NCBI GenBank assembly: GCA_023412915.1
Contig: JAEZRE010000013.1
Location: 62,001 to 126,000 of the forward strand
Length of the DNA: 64,000 nt
Origin: Bacillota bacterium
Lineage (GTDB): Bacteria > Bacillota > Clostridia > Acetivibrionales > DTU013
Reading direction: 5' to 3'
The notes below the pieces were generated by a model that did not search any database, was not told where the DNA came from, and saw nothing but the letters and a program-made list of their open reading frames with translations. Within the stretch, counting starts at the first letter, position 1, and each line of letters starts with the position of its first letter. Below are positions 44,424-53,552 of the stretch, piece by piece. A program made the position numbers and the translations under genes.

Positions 44424-46016
44424 ATGAATGTAAGGCATAAGCAAAATACTTTAGACAAACAAAATTCAAAATTGATCAATATCATCATTGCACTGTGCTT
44501 GTCGGCTCTTGCCGTCATGATAGGAATACAGGCCGGAGATGTTTGGTACAAGCTGGACGTCAGCGTGGTGGAAAACCTCGATACTGAAAATTTTAAAAAT
44601 ACTATAAATCTATCGCTGCCTATTATAGAAACGGTATATAACAGCGGGGAGTACAGCGTTTCATTTTCCGGCGAAATAAAGGGTCTGCTGGCAAAATTGT
44701 TCGGTTTCGATCTGGAATCGCCTGTTTCAATTCTCAATGTTCAATCGCCGGTTTTCATGAGTTATTTTAATCAAATAACCAATGCAGCCCGGGAAGCGGC
44801 GCCTGTACCTGCAGACGACGAAGCTTCCGCAGATGAGGCCGGTTCGTCCGGCGATACCGGGAAAGCGGGGCCGCAGGGGGATAGCCAGGCAACACCCTCG
44901 CAAGGCGGCCAGAATGAGAGCACAGGCAAAGGAAATAGCGCCGGCAAAGATAATATCGTTGGCGGGGGAAATAGTGCGGGAAATGGAGCTGGAGGCAGTT
45001 CGGGAAACAGTAACGCAGGCAACGGCGGGGATCGGAATAATAGTGGCGGCAAGGACGCAGCCGGAACCGGAAATGGCACGGAAGGCGGGAAGCCGGGCGG
45101 AAATAAAACGGGAACGGGGCCGGACGGCAGTATTGCCGGAAATGAGCCGGCAGGCAGCGGTGGGTCTGCAAGGCCCGGAAATACGGACGCTTCAAAGCCC
45201 GATACGACCGGCGATTCCAAGAATCCAACCGACCTGCAGCCGATCAGCAGCATCGCCTACGAAGTAGAAGACGATGAAAAAGAGGAAAACAGTGACCGCG
45301 TCGCGGTAGACTCAATTGTTTTGAATAACTTTACAAAACACAAGATAGATGTAGCCAAACTGCTTAAGGAACCGCTGAAGCTGAATTTCAGCAAAAAAGG
45401 CCCCAAAGTGCTCATTTATCATACACATACGAGCGAGAGCTATGTGCTCAAGGCATCGGATCTCGGTAAGAAAGATGTGCCAAGTTTCACCTCAAACCCG
45501 AAATACAGCGTGGTAAGGGTGGGGGAGGAGCTTGCGAGGAACCTTAGAAAATTCGGCATAGAGACGCTGCATGACGGTACGGTGCACGATAAGGTAAGGG
45601 ATGCGGCTTACGGAGTTGCGATAAATACGCTGCAAAGCTATAAAAAAGGCTATCCCTCCGCGAAGGTATACATAGATGTGCATAGAGACGCAGCGGCCAA
45701 TTCCAAGCTTAGGATGGTTAAAAATATCAATGGCAGGAACGCGGCGCAGATAATGTTCGTTGTGGGAAGCGACGGGAAGTGGTCTTTCCCCGATTGGCAG
45801 GAAAACCTGAAGTTCGTACTGAAGCTGCAGCAGGAGCTCAATAAAAAATATCCGGGTCTTGCAAGGCCGATCCGGATAGTTGATAAACGCTACAATCAGC
45901 AGATATCAGACGGTGCGATCCTCATAGAAGTAGGCGGCGACGGCAACCTTCTCTCCGAGTGTCTGGAAAGCACAAAATACCTCGCGGAGGCGTTGAACAA
46001 GGTCATATTGGATTAA
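44424..46016 (+). CDS. spoIIP: Stage II sporulation protein P
   Basis: 530 residues. A short cytosolic start, one membrane segment (about 17-38), a very long G/N/S/A/P-rich linker (about 125-285), then the SpoIIP catalytic domain with IYHTHTSESYV (about 330) and YIDVHRDA (about 412), the metal-binding motifs. It is an amidase and endopeptidase that thins septal wall during engulfment with SpoIID and SpoIIM. The linker is longer than usual and strongly biased. gpr, the usual upstream neighbour, is not here. CGGAGGAAAA precedes the ATG. Confidence 0.93.
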   Translation: MNVRHKQNTLDKQNSKLINIIIALCLSALAVMIGIQAGDVWYKLDVSVVENLDTENFKNTINLSLPIIETVYNSGEYSVSFSGEIKGLLAKLFGFDLESPVSILNVQSPVFMSYFNQITNAAREAAPVPADDEASADEAGSSGDTGKAGPQGDSQATPSQGGQNESTGKGNSAGKDNIVGGGNSAGNGAGGSSGNSNAGNGGDRNNSGGKDAAGTGNGTEGGKPGGNKTGTGPDGSIAGNEPAGSGGSARPGNTDASKPDTTGDSKNPTDLQPISSIAYEVEDDEKEENSDRVAVDSIVLNNFTKHKIDVAKLLKEPLKLNFSKKGPKVLIYHTHTSESYVLKASDLGKKDVPSFTSNPKYSVVRVGEELARNLRKFGIETLHDGTVHDKVRDAAYGVAINTLQSYKKGYPSAKVYIDVHRDAAANSKLRMVKNINGRNAAQIMFVVGSDGKWSFPDWQENLKFVLKLQQELNKKYPGLARPIRIVDKRYNQQISDGAILIEVGGDGNLLSECLESTKYLAEALNKVILD

Positions 46017-46111
46017 ATTGAACGCAGGGATTCCATTTTCTGAATGAGGCGGCGCCGGATGGATAATAATATTTGTTATATAAATTAATGAAGCAGATTC
46101 GGAGGATGCCG

Positions 46112-46393
46112 TTGAACAGAGTTGAGAGATTCAGGCAAAGGAGAATTTTGATCAAGGGATATTTTACTGCGGCAGCGCTGTCTCTTTTTTTCCTGACCAC
46201 AGGGATACTGGCCGTGGACCGCGCCACGAACCAGCTTGTTTCCGGCAGGCAGGGCATTGCTCTGGCTGCTTTTGACAATAATTCATCCAGTCTTGAAATA
46301 ACATTGATGAATCGTAAGATCTATCTGAACACTCAGTATATCAACCGGGATATGGATTATCTCAGGAAAAAGTTCAGTCAATTATTCCGTTAA
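46112..46393 (+). CDS. Hypothetical single-span membrane protein
   Basis: 93 residues from TTG 46112, which has CGGAGG six bases upstream; in-frame ATGs further up lack this spacing. Basic N-terminus (NRVERFRQRRILIK), one membrane segment (about 17-36), then LAVDRATNQLVSGRQGI and a polar tail. No family recognised. It follows spoIIP by about 95 bases and may be part of its operon, so a sporulation link is possible but unproven. Confidence 0.6.
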   Translation: MNRVERFRQRRILIKGYFTAAALSLFFLTTGILAVDRATNQLVSGRQGIALAAFDNNSSSLEITLMNRKIYLNTQYINRDMDYLRKKFSQLFR

Positions 46394-46552
46394 AATGTAC
46401 CGAAACACATTTCAATATGACATTTATTATATAATTCTCTATTTTATTTTTAGAATATAATTGAAGATATGGTATACTTATCTTGCGATATTATACAATT
46501 TATTCTGTGATATTTGCATTTTATAACCTTGCTAATTAAAGGAGGGGTTTCT

Positions 46553-47173
46553 GTGTTAACTATCGAGGAATTACTTAATGTCGATAAGGATAATGCTAAT
46601 GAAACAGCCGGAAGGATCGGTAAAAACGATTTGCCTGAACTCGTGGGGCTGTTGTCTGAAAAAGACGACAAACTGAGGTATGCCGCGCTTTTACTGCTTA
46701 AAAGCCGTTCCGCAGGTTACGCCGACGTTTATCCCTTCTGGGACGTTTTCCGTGAAAAGCTCAAAAGTGATAATTCCTACCAGAGAAGTATCGGAATGAT
46801 GTTGATCGCAGAGAATGCCAGATGGGATGCCGAAAACAGGCTGGACGGAATGCTCGGAGATTATTTTGCACTATTCAGTGACGAAAAGCCCATAACGATA
46901 CGGCAGAGTATACAGGCCCTCTGCAGCATCATACCATATAAGCCGGCATTGACGGGTACGATCGCCTCGGCCCTTATGTCCATCAGCATCCGGGATGTAA
47001 AAGAGACTATGCGAAAATCCATACTTCTCGATATTTTGGAGATACTCGTTCAAATACGAAAGCAAAAAGCAGACGAAACGATGGACAGTTATATTTTCAA
47101 CGCGCTTTCGGGCGGCCTCCTCGACAGGAAAAGCAAAAGCATGATAGAGGCCATACTGCGTCAGTCGGCCTGA
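46553..47173 (+). CDS. Helical-repeat (HEAT-like) protein
   Basis: 206 residues from GTG 46553 (AAAGGAGGGG eight bases upstream). A series of paired helices with short turns, for example PELVGLLSEKDDKLRYAALL and DVKETMRKSILLDILEIL, gives a HEAT-like solenoid. No catalytic motif is seen; the DNA alkylation repair glycosylase family shares this fold, but its key residues are not evident. Lies before the large secreted protein, with no clear joint role. Confidence 0.65.
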   Translation: MLTIEELLNVDKDNANETAGRIGKNDLPELVGLLSEKDDKLRYAALLLLKSRSAGYADVYPFWDVFREKLKSDNSYQRSIGMMLIAENARWDAENRLDGMLGDYFALFSDEKPITIRQSIQALCSIIPYKPALTGTIASALMSISIRDVKETMRKSILLDILEILVQIRKQKADETMDSYIFNALSGGLLDRKSKSMIEAILRQSA

Positions 47174-47210
47174 ATATGGCCAGGCATTAGAGAGATGGGG
47201 AGATGAGTTT

Positions 47211-50036
47211 GTGAAAAGGTTTATTGCATTGCTTTTATCGGTACTTATTGTCTTTTCCGCCTTTCCAATAACAGCGGCTGCATCGGGAGTGGAAGCGGTC
47301 CAGCCTGAAATGACGGCGGAAGCATTCAATAAAGTTGCTACTGGTGATACGGCATTAACTGCTTTGTTTCAATTTGACAAGGACTTGCCGCGATATGACT
47401 GGGGCTCCAGCGCGCCTGCGCCGGCAAAGCTGGCAGGAGTTACCTACACCCTTGCGGACAATGTGGTAAAGGTGAATTCCGACGTTACCAGCGGCATTCG
47501 CTCGGCCCGGCAGGTGAATAATCCAAATACTGCGGCCGGCGGAAGCATCAGCAGGATTATCGGACAAGGCGGACTGATAAAGGCTGAGCAGCTAGAAACT
47601 GCCACCAGTCTCCCTATTATAAAACCTGGTCAGGTATTTGTGGATTTGGAGAATGATCTGGCTTTCAAAGTACCCTCGCTTCCTTCCGCAGCAGGCGACC
47701 AATATGACGGATACGTACCTGTTATAAAGCCCGAAATGCAGGAAATCATAAAGGATTTCAATATTCCTGAACAGAATGTGCGGTTGAATCAGGCAAACGT
47801 CACCCATTTTGTAAAGGATGCCGACGGAAACAGCCTGGACAGATATTTGAAAAAGCCCGGGCAAACCTACATAATGTCTCAGAATAACTCGATGGAACCA
47901 ATCAAGCCTACCCACCTGAAAAACATAATAGCCGAGTTTCAATTCCCGGCGAAAGGCATTAACCTCAACGGTGTAACCCCAAGTGGAAACCCTGTCTCCG
48001 TCAACGTCAAGGGCTATCTTGGTATCGGCGATATGGGCCTGGACGGATATTATAAAAAGTGGAAGTACGCCTTCTGGTTTTCCGTCGCTGAAGAAATGCA
48101 GCTTCAGGCAACGGTTGCCATGGACATGAAGGAAGAGGTCCGCATACCGATTTTAGGCGTGGATGTGGGCTTCGACTCGAAAGTCGGAAGCATTGCAGGC
48201 GGACTTTTTCTGGTTGTGGGCGTAGATGGAAAGTTTACGCTTCAAATGGAGGCCCGGCAGTGGGTTAAGCTTGACCAGGTCGGTCTTAAAGGGAAGAATT
48301 GTTTTTATGTGCCTTGTACGATCGGACCGCTTTATAAGGTCGGAGACAACGGCTTCGATCTGGACGCCCGGTTTAACGGTGCAGTTGACGGATATGTTAA
48401 AGGCGGCGCCCTGCTGGAACTGAGCCTGTTTGGACTCGACATAGTCGGAGCCGGCGCGTTCGCAGGTATGGGGGCGAGAACCGCAGTTTCAGGAGATTAC
48501 TTAGAAGCGGATCTGTACGGAATCGTGCAAGCCTATGTCAAGTTCCTTGGAAAACAGAAAAATGTTATCAACTGGCAGCCCAACATTCTGCACAAGAGAC
48601 AGGTAAATACCGGAGGCTATATTTTTAGCTTCAAGGAGGTCTGTGGTTACAGGGATGCGGTTTGGGGCACATTGCTATATGACGCGGGCGTGAAAGGCAT
48701 TGTGCCTGAACCGGGCAAGGATATCACCCTTTATGTCAGAAGACCGCATATCAATTATCTGGAGGATGCCATCTGGAATGAAAAGGGCTATCCGGGTAAA
48801 ACAGACGAAAACGGGAATTTCCATTTGTCAGGCGTCGATTTGCAAAAAGGGGATGAAGTATATATCCGTCTTAAGGAAAGAACCGAAACGAATAAGGAAA
48901 GCAACGAAGCGAATTATGTAAATTCGGCGCCAACCAATCCCACGTTCCCCTTTGATAAGGTAATTGTTCTGGAATCCGACTTTTTCAACGACTATACCAG
49001 GGGCTATATACCGTCGGTTATTGTTAAGGATTGGGATACGGGGGGGCAAAAGGAAATCGTATTTGAACTGAATAAAAGCAAGAACAGTTCCCTGAAGATA
49101 AAAGGAAAAAATGTGACTCTGGACAGTCACGGTTTCTTCAACCAGACGGGAATCAATATCTTACCGACGGATTCCGTTTCCTCCCAGCTGGAATTTGACG
49201 GCTGGGTACTGAATTCAAATGTCGCAAAGGCAACAGTGGATTTTAGCGCGCAATCGATACGGATCCCCGTTTCATATGAGAAAACAACTGAAAAAGGCAA
49301 GCTGACGGATGTGTCAAAGCTGAACGAAGCGATCGTTGTCACAAATAACCGGGGCACTAAGGTCTACTCGGGAAGTGCGGCATTTACCGTCAGTGGCTAT
49401 ACACAGGCCGCATCAGCGTGCTTTATTATTAACCCTGATACTGGTCTGCCTGTTCTGCCGGCTGCCGGTCTCCAGGATCAAACCCGGCCGGTGAAGCTGA
49501 ATGCCGTAAAGGGACCGGAAGTGGACGAACTCGGCGCATCTTATTTTATCAATACAGTAATAAAAAAATGGATATGGGAACCGGAAACAAAATCTAGGAC
49601 CGGGGTAATATTACCGGGCACGAAGGTTATCAAGCCACTAAACACGACCGCCAGCCCGATTCGGCCCATAGACCCCGATTTGAATAAACTATTGCCGGGA
49701 TCGCCCCAGAATACCTTTATATTGAGCTACGATGATAAATTTGATAAGTACAGTGACTATGATTACTATAACAGTGTGACAGGCAAAATGGAAAACTACA
49801 GCGGGCAGGTCGACGGTTCACAGACAATAAAGTGGGACGGCAGGATCGTTATCACGTATGAAGGCGCTAAAATTGTCGTGGAAGTCAAGGATGAACGCAC
49901 GGGCAGCGGAGACTCCAAATTTGAAAAGCTTTCTGCAGAATGGATGAACAAGGACGTTGGAAGCCTGCTGAACCGCTATATGGAAAAGATGGGGGAGAGT
50001 CTTGTATTTCCAATGCCTGATCAAATAAATAAATGA
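47211..50036 (+). CDS. Large secreted protein of unknown function
   Basis: 941 residues from GTG 47211 (GGGGAGATG upstream). A clear signal peptide (KRFIALLLSVLIVFSAFPI, cut near AAASG). No wall anchor, LPXTG or lipobox. The body appears beta-rich; one part (about 495-560, with ITLYVRRPHINYLEDAIW and NGNFHLSGVDLQKGDEVYI) resembles a carboxypeptidase-regulatory-like or Ig-like domain. The rest, including a Gly-rich stretch (about 300-420: VDGYVKGGALLELSLFGLDI), has no recognised family. It is probably a wall-associated or extracellular structural or binding protein. No paralogue is seen in the window. Confidence 0.7.
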   Translation: MKRFIALLLSVLIVFSAFPITAAASGVEAVQPEMTAEAFNKVATGDTALTALFQFDKDLPRYDWGSSAPAPAKLAGVTYTLADNVVKVNSDVTSGIRSARQVNNPNTAAGGSISRIIGQGGLIKAEQLETATSLPIIKPGQVFVDLENDLAFKVPSLPSAAGDQYDGYVPVIKPEMQEIIKDFNIPEQNVRLNQANVTHFVKDADGNSLDRYLKKPGQTYIMSQNNSMEPIKPTHLKNIIAEFQFPAKGINLNGVTPSGNPVSVNVKGYLGIGDMGLDGYYKKWKYAFWFSVAEEMQLQATVAMDMKEEVRIPILGVDVGFDSKVGSIAGGLFLVVGVDGKFTLQMEARQWVKLDQVGLKGKNCFYVPCTIGPLYKVGDNGFDLDARFNGAVDGYVKGGALLELSLFGLDIVGAGAFAGMGARTAVSGDYLEADLYGIVQAYVKFLGKQKNVINWQPNILHKRQVNTGGYIFSFKEVCGYRDAVWGTLLYDAGVKGIVPEPGKDITLYVRRPHINYLEDAIWNEKGYPGKTDENGNFHLSGVDLQKGDEVYIRLKERTETNKESNEANYVNSAPTNPTFPFDKVIVLESDFFNDYTRGYIPSVIVKDWDTGGQKEIVFELNKSKNSSLKIKGKNVTLDSHGFFNQTGINILPTDSVSSQLEFDGWVLNSNVAKATVDFSAQSIRIPVSYEKTTEKGKLTDVSKLNEAIVVTNNRGTKVYSGSAAFTVSGYTQAASACFIINPDTGLPVLPAAGLQDQTRPVKLNAVKGPEVDELGASYFINTVIKKWIWEPETKSRTGVILPGTKVIKPLNTTASPIRPIDPDLNKLLPGSPQNTFILSYDDKFDKYSDYDYYNSVTGKMENYSGQVDGSQTIKWDGRIVITYEGAKIVVEVKDERTGSGDSKFEKLSAEWMNKDVGSLLNRYMEKMGESLVFPMPDQINK

Positions 50037-50157
50037 GATTTATTTTATTACAAACGGATGTTATAATTGTACTGCATTTATTGAAAAAATAATGTAATAC
50101 GTTAAGGCTCGGCTAAAATATTTTAACGATGCCTTTGAAATGACAAGGGGATAACGA

Positions 50158-51966
50158 ATGTCAGGCAGACAGGACAATATACGAAATTTTTGTATCATAG
50201 CGCATATAGATCATGGCAAATCGACACTGGCCGATCGCCTTATTCAAATGACGGGAGTCCTCACCGAAAGGGAGATGCAGGAGCAGGTCCTAGACACCAT
50301 GGACATCGAACGCGAGCGAGGCATCACCATAAAGGCGCAGGCTGTCAGAATGGTATACAAGGCGGGTGACGGGCAAGAGTATATCTACAACCTTATCGAC
50401 ACCCCCGGCCATGTAGACTTCAATTACGAGGTCTCCAGGAGCCTTGCCGCCTGCGAAGGTGCGGTTCTGGTCGTCGATGCCGCGCAGGGCGTCGAGGCAC
50501 AGACGCTGGCCAACGTTTACCTGGCGCTCGACCACAACCTCGAGATAATGACGGTTATAAACAAGATAGATCTACCGAGCGCCCAACCGGAGCATGTTAA
50601 AAAGGAAATAGAAGACGTGATCGGTCTGGATTGTTCGCAAGCCCCCGAAATATCTGCAAAGAACGGTATCAATATAGAAGCGGTTCTGGAACAGATAGCC
50701 AGGGTGATACCCCCGCCGCAAGGTGATGAAAATGCTCCGCTCAGGGCGCTGATATTCGATTCGTACTATGACAGCTACAAGGGCGTTATCGTGCACACAA
50801 GGGTAATGGAAGGCTCTGTTAGGACCGGCGATACGATACGTATGATGTACACGAAGAAGGAATTCGTTGTTACGGAAGTCGGGTATTTCAGGCCCGGCCA
50901 GTATTCACCCTGCGATATGCTTTTGGCGGGAGACGTAGGGTATATCTGCGCCAGCATAAAAAATGTCCGTGATACGCGCGTCGGTGACACGGTGACGCTT
51001 GCCGACAAGCCGGCGGCTGAGCCGCTGCCGGGCTACAAGAAAGTTCAGTCAATGGTCTTCTGCGGCATTTATCCTGCTGACGGCTCAAAATACGGTGATC
51101 TTAGGGACGCTCTTGAAAAGCTGCAGCTGAATGACGCGTCGCTCCTGTTTGAACCCGAGACTTCCGTTGCTTTGGGCTTCGGTTTCAGGTGCGGTTTCCT
51201 TGGGCTGCTGCATATGGAGATAATACAGGAGAGACTTGAAAGAGAGTTCGACTTCGATCTCGTGACCACTGCTCCCAGCGTTATATACAGGATCACGCTG
51301 ACCGACGGTGAAGTCATCAATATAGACAACCCGACCAACCTGCCGCCTGTAACGTCGATAGAAAAGATGGAAGAGCCTATCGTAAAAGCGACAATAATGA
51401 CACCTATCGAATATGTAGGCAGTATTATGGAGCTCTCGCAGGAGAGACGCGGCGTCTACAAGGACATGTCTTATCTGGATGAAACAAGGGTAATATTGAC
51501 TTATGAACTGCCGCTCAATGAAATAATATATGACTTCTTCGATGCGCTGAAATCCAGGACAAGGGGCTATGCCTCCCTTGATTATGAGCTTATGGGCTAT
51601 AAGGAATCGGATCTTGTCAAGCTCGATATAATGTTGAACACTGAGATCGTGGATGCGCTTTCTTTTATAGTGCACTCGGAAAAAGCATATACCAGAGCAA
51701 GGAGAATAGCCGAAAAGCTCAAGGACGCCATACCGAGGCAACAGTTTGAAATACCGATACAGGCGTGCATCGGGGGCAAGATAATTGCGAGGGAAACCGT
51801 CAAGGCATTCAGGAAGGACGTTCTGGCAAAGTGCTATGGCGGCGATATAACGAGAAAGAAAAAGCTGCTTGAAAAGCAGAAGGAAGGCAAGAAGCGCATG
51901 AGGCAGGTAGGCTCGGTAGAGGTGCCGCAGGAGGCATTCATGAGCGTACTGAAGCTCGACGAGTAG
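50158..51966 (+). CDS. lepA: Elongation factor 4 (LepA)
   Basis: 602 residues. GTPase motifs: IAHIDHGKSTLADRL, DTMDIERERGITIKA, DTPGHVDF and NKIDLPSA. Then domains II-V and the LepA-specific C-terminal domain ending QAEGKKRMRQ-like (KEGKKRMRQVGSVEVPQEAF). A translation GTPase acting on stalled or mis-translocated ribosomes. Paired with hemW, the usual order. Confidence 0.97.
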   Translation: MSGRQDNIRNFCIIAHIDHGKSTLADRLIQMTGVLTEREMQEQVLDTMDIERERGITIKAQAVRMVYKAGDGQEYIYNLIDTPGHVDFNYEVSRSLAACEGAVLVVDAAQGVEAQTLANVYLALDHNLEIMTVINKIDLPSAQPEHVKKEIEDVIGLDCSQAPEISAKNGINIEAVLEQIARVIPPPQGDENAPLRALIFDSYYDSYKGVIVHTRVMEGSVRTGDTIRMMYTKKEFVVTEVGYFRPGQYSPCDMLLAGDVGYICASIKNVRDTRVGDTVTLADKPAAEPLPGYKKVQSMVFCGIYPADGSKYGDLRDALEKLQLNDASLLFEPETSVALGFGFRCGFLGLLHMEIIQERLEREFDFDLVTTAPSVIYRITLTDGEVINIDNPTNLPPVTSIEKMEEPIVKATIMTPIEYVGSIMELSQERRGVYKDMSYLDETRVILTYELPLNEIIYDFFDALKSRTRGYASLDYELMGYKESDLVKLDIMLNTEIVDALSFIVHSEKAYTRARRIAEKLKDAIPRQQFEIPIQACIGGKIIARETVKAFRKDVLAKCYGGDITRKKKLLEKQKEGKKRMRQVGSVEVPQEAFMSVLKLDE

Positions 51967-52005
51967 GTAATGGTGCGCACGAACGGTCGCCTTCGGGGAG
52001 ATTCG

Positions 52006-53400
52006 ATGAATAACGAGATCGGTATATATATCCACGTACCTTTTTGCAAACAAAAATGCTATTATTGCGATTTCAATTCCTATCCCGGCATGGATTACCT
52101 TGCCGGTTCTTATTTTAATGCGCTTAAAACTGAGATGGACATTATGGCGGAAGCGTTGTGCGACCGTCCTGTCAAAACTGTTTTTATCGGAGGCGGGACT
52201 CCTTCGCTGGTCGATGCGGCATATATAGGCGGATTGCTGGAAGACTGCGGCAGGCTATTCAAAATAAGCCCGGATGCGGAAATAACCATGGAATGCAATC
52301 CGGGAACACTTTCATTGGATAACCTCAGGATATACAGACAGGCAGGCGTCAACAGGCTCAGCATCGGACTTCAGGCATGGCAGGACAGGCTTCTTGAAAG
52401 CCTTGGAAGGATACACAGGAGGCAGCAGTTCACAGAGAATCTGGAGGCTGCGTATAGGGCTGGTTTCACCAATATCAACGCCGATCTTATTTTTGGACTG
52501 CCGGGGCAGAGCTTTGAGGACTGGAGCGAGACTCTGGAGGCGGTAACATCGACTTTTGCCGGACACCAACTTACGCACCTGTCCTGCTACAGCCTTCAGA
52601 TCGAGGAAGGTACGGTGTTCGGGGACAGGTTCGAAGCGGGCGGGCTGATCCCTGCCGAGGACGAGCTTGACAGGAAAATGTACAGGCATGCGATTGAGTT
52701 CCTGAAAGGTATGGGATACCGGCATTATGAGATCTCTAATTTCGCGTTGTCCGGTTATGAATGCAGGCACAACCTCGTTTACTGGAGAGCTGAGGAGTAC
52801 GCCGGCTTCGGGGCGGGAGCGCATTCCTATCTGGACGGAAAGCGTTTCGGCAATACTGCGGAGATCGAAAAGTACATAAATGCTGTGAAGCGGTTCGGTG
52901 GGGAAGTGAGCGGCGGCGGGAATACCGGAACCAGTGTATTCGGTGGCTGCGAAACCGGAAGCAGCGTGCGCGTCGGTAGCGATACAGGAGGTAGCGGTGG
53001 CAGCGAAACCGGAAGCAGAGAGCTTAATGGCTATGACACTGGACCGATCAGCGCCGGGCTAACCGCGGGACTGATCGATGCCGGGCTTATTGCAGGTCTT
53101 CACGAGGATATTCAAAATATCGGACGTCAGGAATCCATGTCCGAATTCATGATACTTGGTCTGAGGCTTATCAAAGGCGTTTCGTCGGAGGAATTCAGGC
53201 TTAGATACGGAACGGAGCTAAAGGACATCTATGGTGACAAGCTTGAAGGGCTGGTACGGGAAGGTTTGCTGATTCGGGAGGAACCCGGCCGCAGCGCAAG
53301 CGAAACAAAAGAACCGTCCCTGCGTTCCGGCGAGGTGTATTACCGTTTGAGCGCGCTTGGACTGGACCTTGCGAATAAGGTTTTTGTCGAGTTCATATAG
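52006..53400 (+). CDS. hemW: HemW heme chaperone (radical SAM, HemN-like) with unusual insertion
   Basis: 464 residues from ATG 52006 (CTTCGGGGAG upstream). Radical SAM motif CKQKCYYCDF near the start, then GGGTPSLV and QTGVNRLSIG-like stretches, and the HemW C-terminal domain. Between about 300 and 375 lies a G/S/T-rich insert (GGGNTGTSVFGGCETGSS...) not found in the family core. At DNA level it holds two copies of a 23-base block (52942-52964 and 52996-53018, one mismatch). HemW carries heme to apo-proteins; it lacks the CPO activity of HemN (single Cys after the motif not present). Confidence 0.92.
   Translation: MNNEIGIYIHVPFCKQKCYYCDFNSYPGMDYLAGSYFNALKTEMDIMAEALCDRPVKTVFIGGGTPSLVDAAYIGGLLEDCGRLFKISPDAEITMECNPGTLSLDNLRIYRQAGVNRLSIGLQAWQDRLLESLGRIHRRQQFTENLEAAYRAGFTNINADLIFGLPGQSFEDWSETLEAVTSTFAGHQLTHLSCYSLQIEEGTVFGDRFEAGGLIPAEDELDRKMYRHAIEFLKGMGYRHYEISNFALSGYECRHNLVYWRAEEYAGFGAGAHSYLDGKRFGNTAEIEKYINAVKRFGGEVSGGGNTGTSVFGGCETGSSVRVGSDTGGSGGSETGSRELNGYDTGPISAGLTAGLIDAGLIAGLHEDIQNIGRQESMSEFMILGLRLIKGVSSEEFRLRYGTELKDIYGDKLEGLVREGLLIREEPGRSASETKEPSLRSGEVYYRLSALGLDLANKVFVEFI
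52942..53018 (+). repeat. Imperfect direct repeat inside hemW insert
   Basis: A 23-base block (GGTGGCTGCGAAACCGGAAG plus CAG at 52942) recurs at 52996 with one mismatch. It keeps the reading frame and codes for GG-(C/S)-ETGS. Confidence 0.75.
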
Positions 53401-53422
53401 CAAAATAATACTTAAAACCATC

Positions 53423-53451
53423 TTGACAAAAAATTTACCAGGTGGTATTTT
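53423..53451 (+). promoter_or_regulatory. Promoter of the hrcA operon
   Basis: TTGACA (53423-53428), 17 bases, TATTTT (53446-53451), immediately upstream of the CIRCE operator. Confidence 0.75.
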
Positions 53452-53460
53452 TAAAATATG

Positions 53461-53487
53461 TTAGCACTCGTTGATAAGGAGTGCTAA
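53461..53487 (+). promoter_or_regulatory. CIRCE operator (HrcA-binding site)
   Basis: TTAGCACTC-N9-GAGTGCTAA, a perfect CIRCE (53461-53469, 53479-53487). HrcA bound here represses hrcA-grpE-dnaK-dnaJ until heat or misfolded proteins titrate GroEL from HrcA. Confidence 0.96.
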
Positions 53488-53552
53488 CAAATCAAAAAAA
53501 GCATCGTATATATAATGAAACGAAACATGGTTTTGGAGGAGGGGTGTATGAG

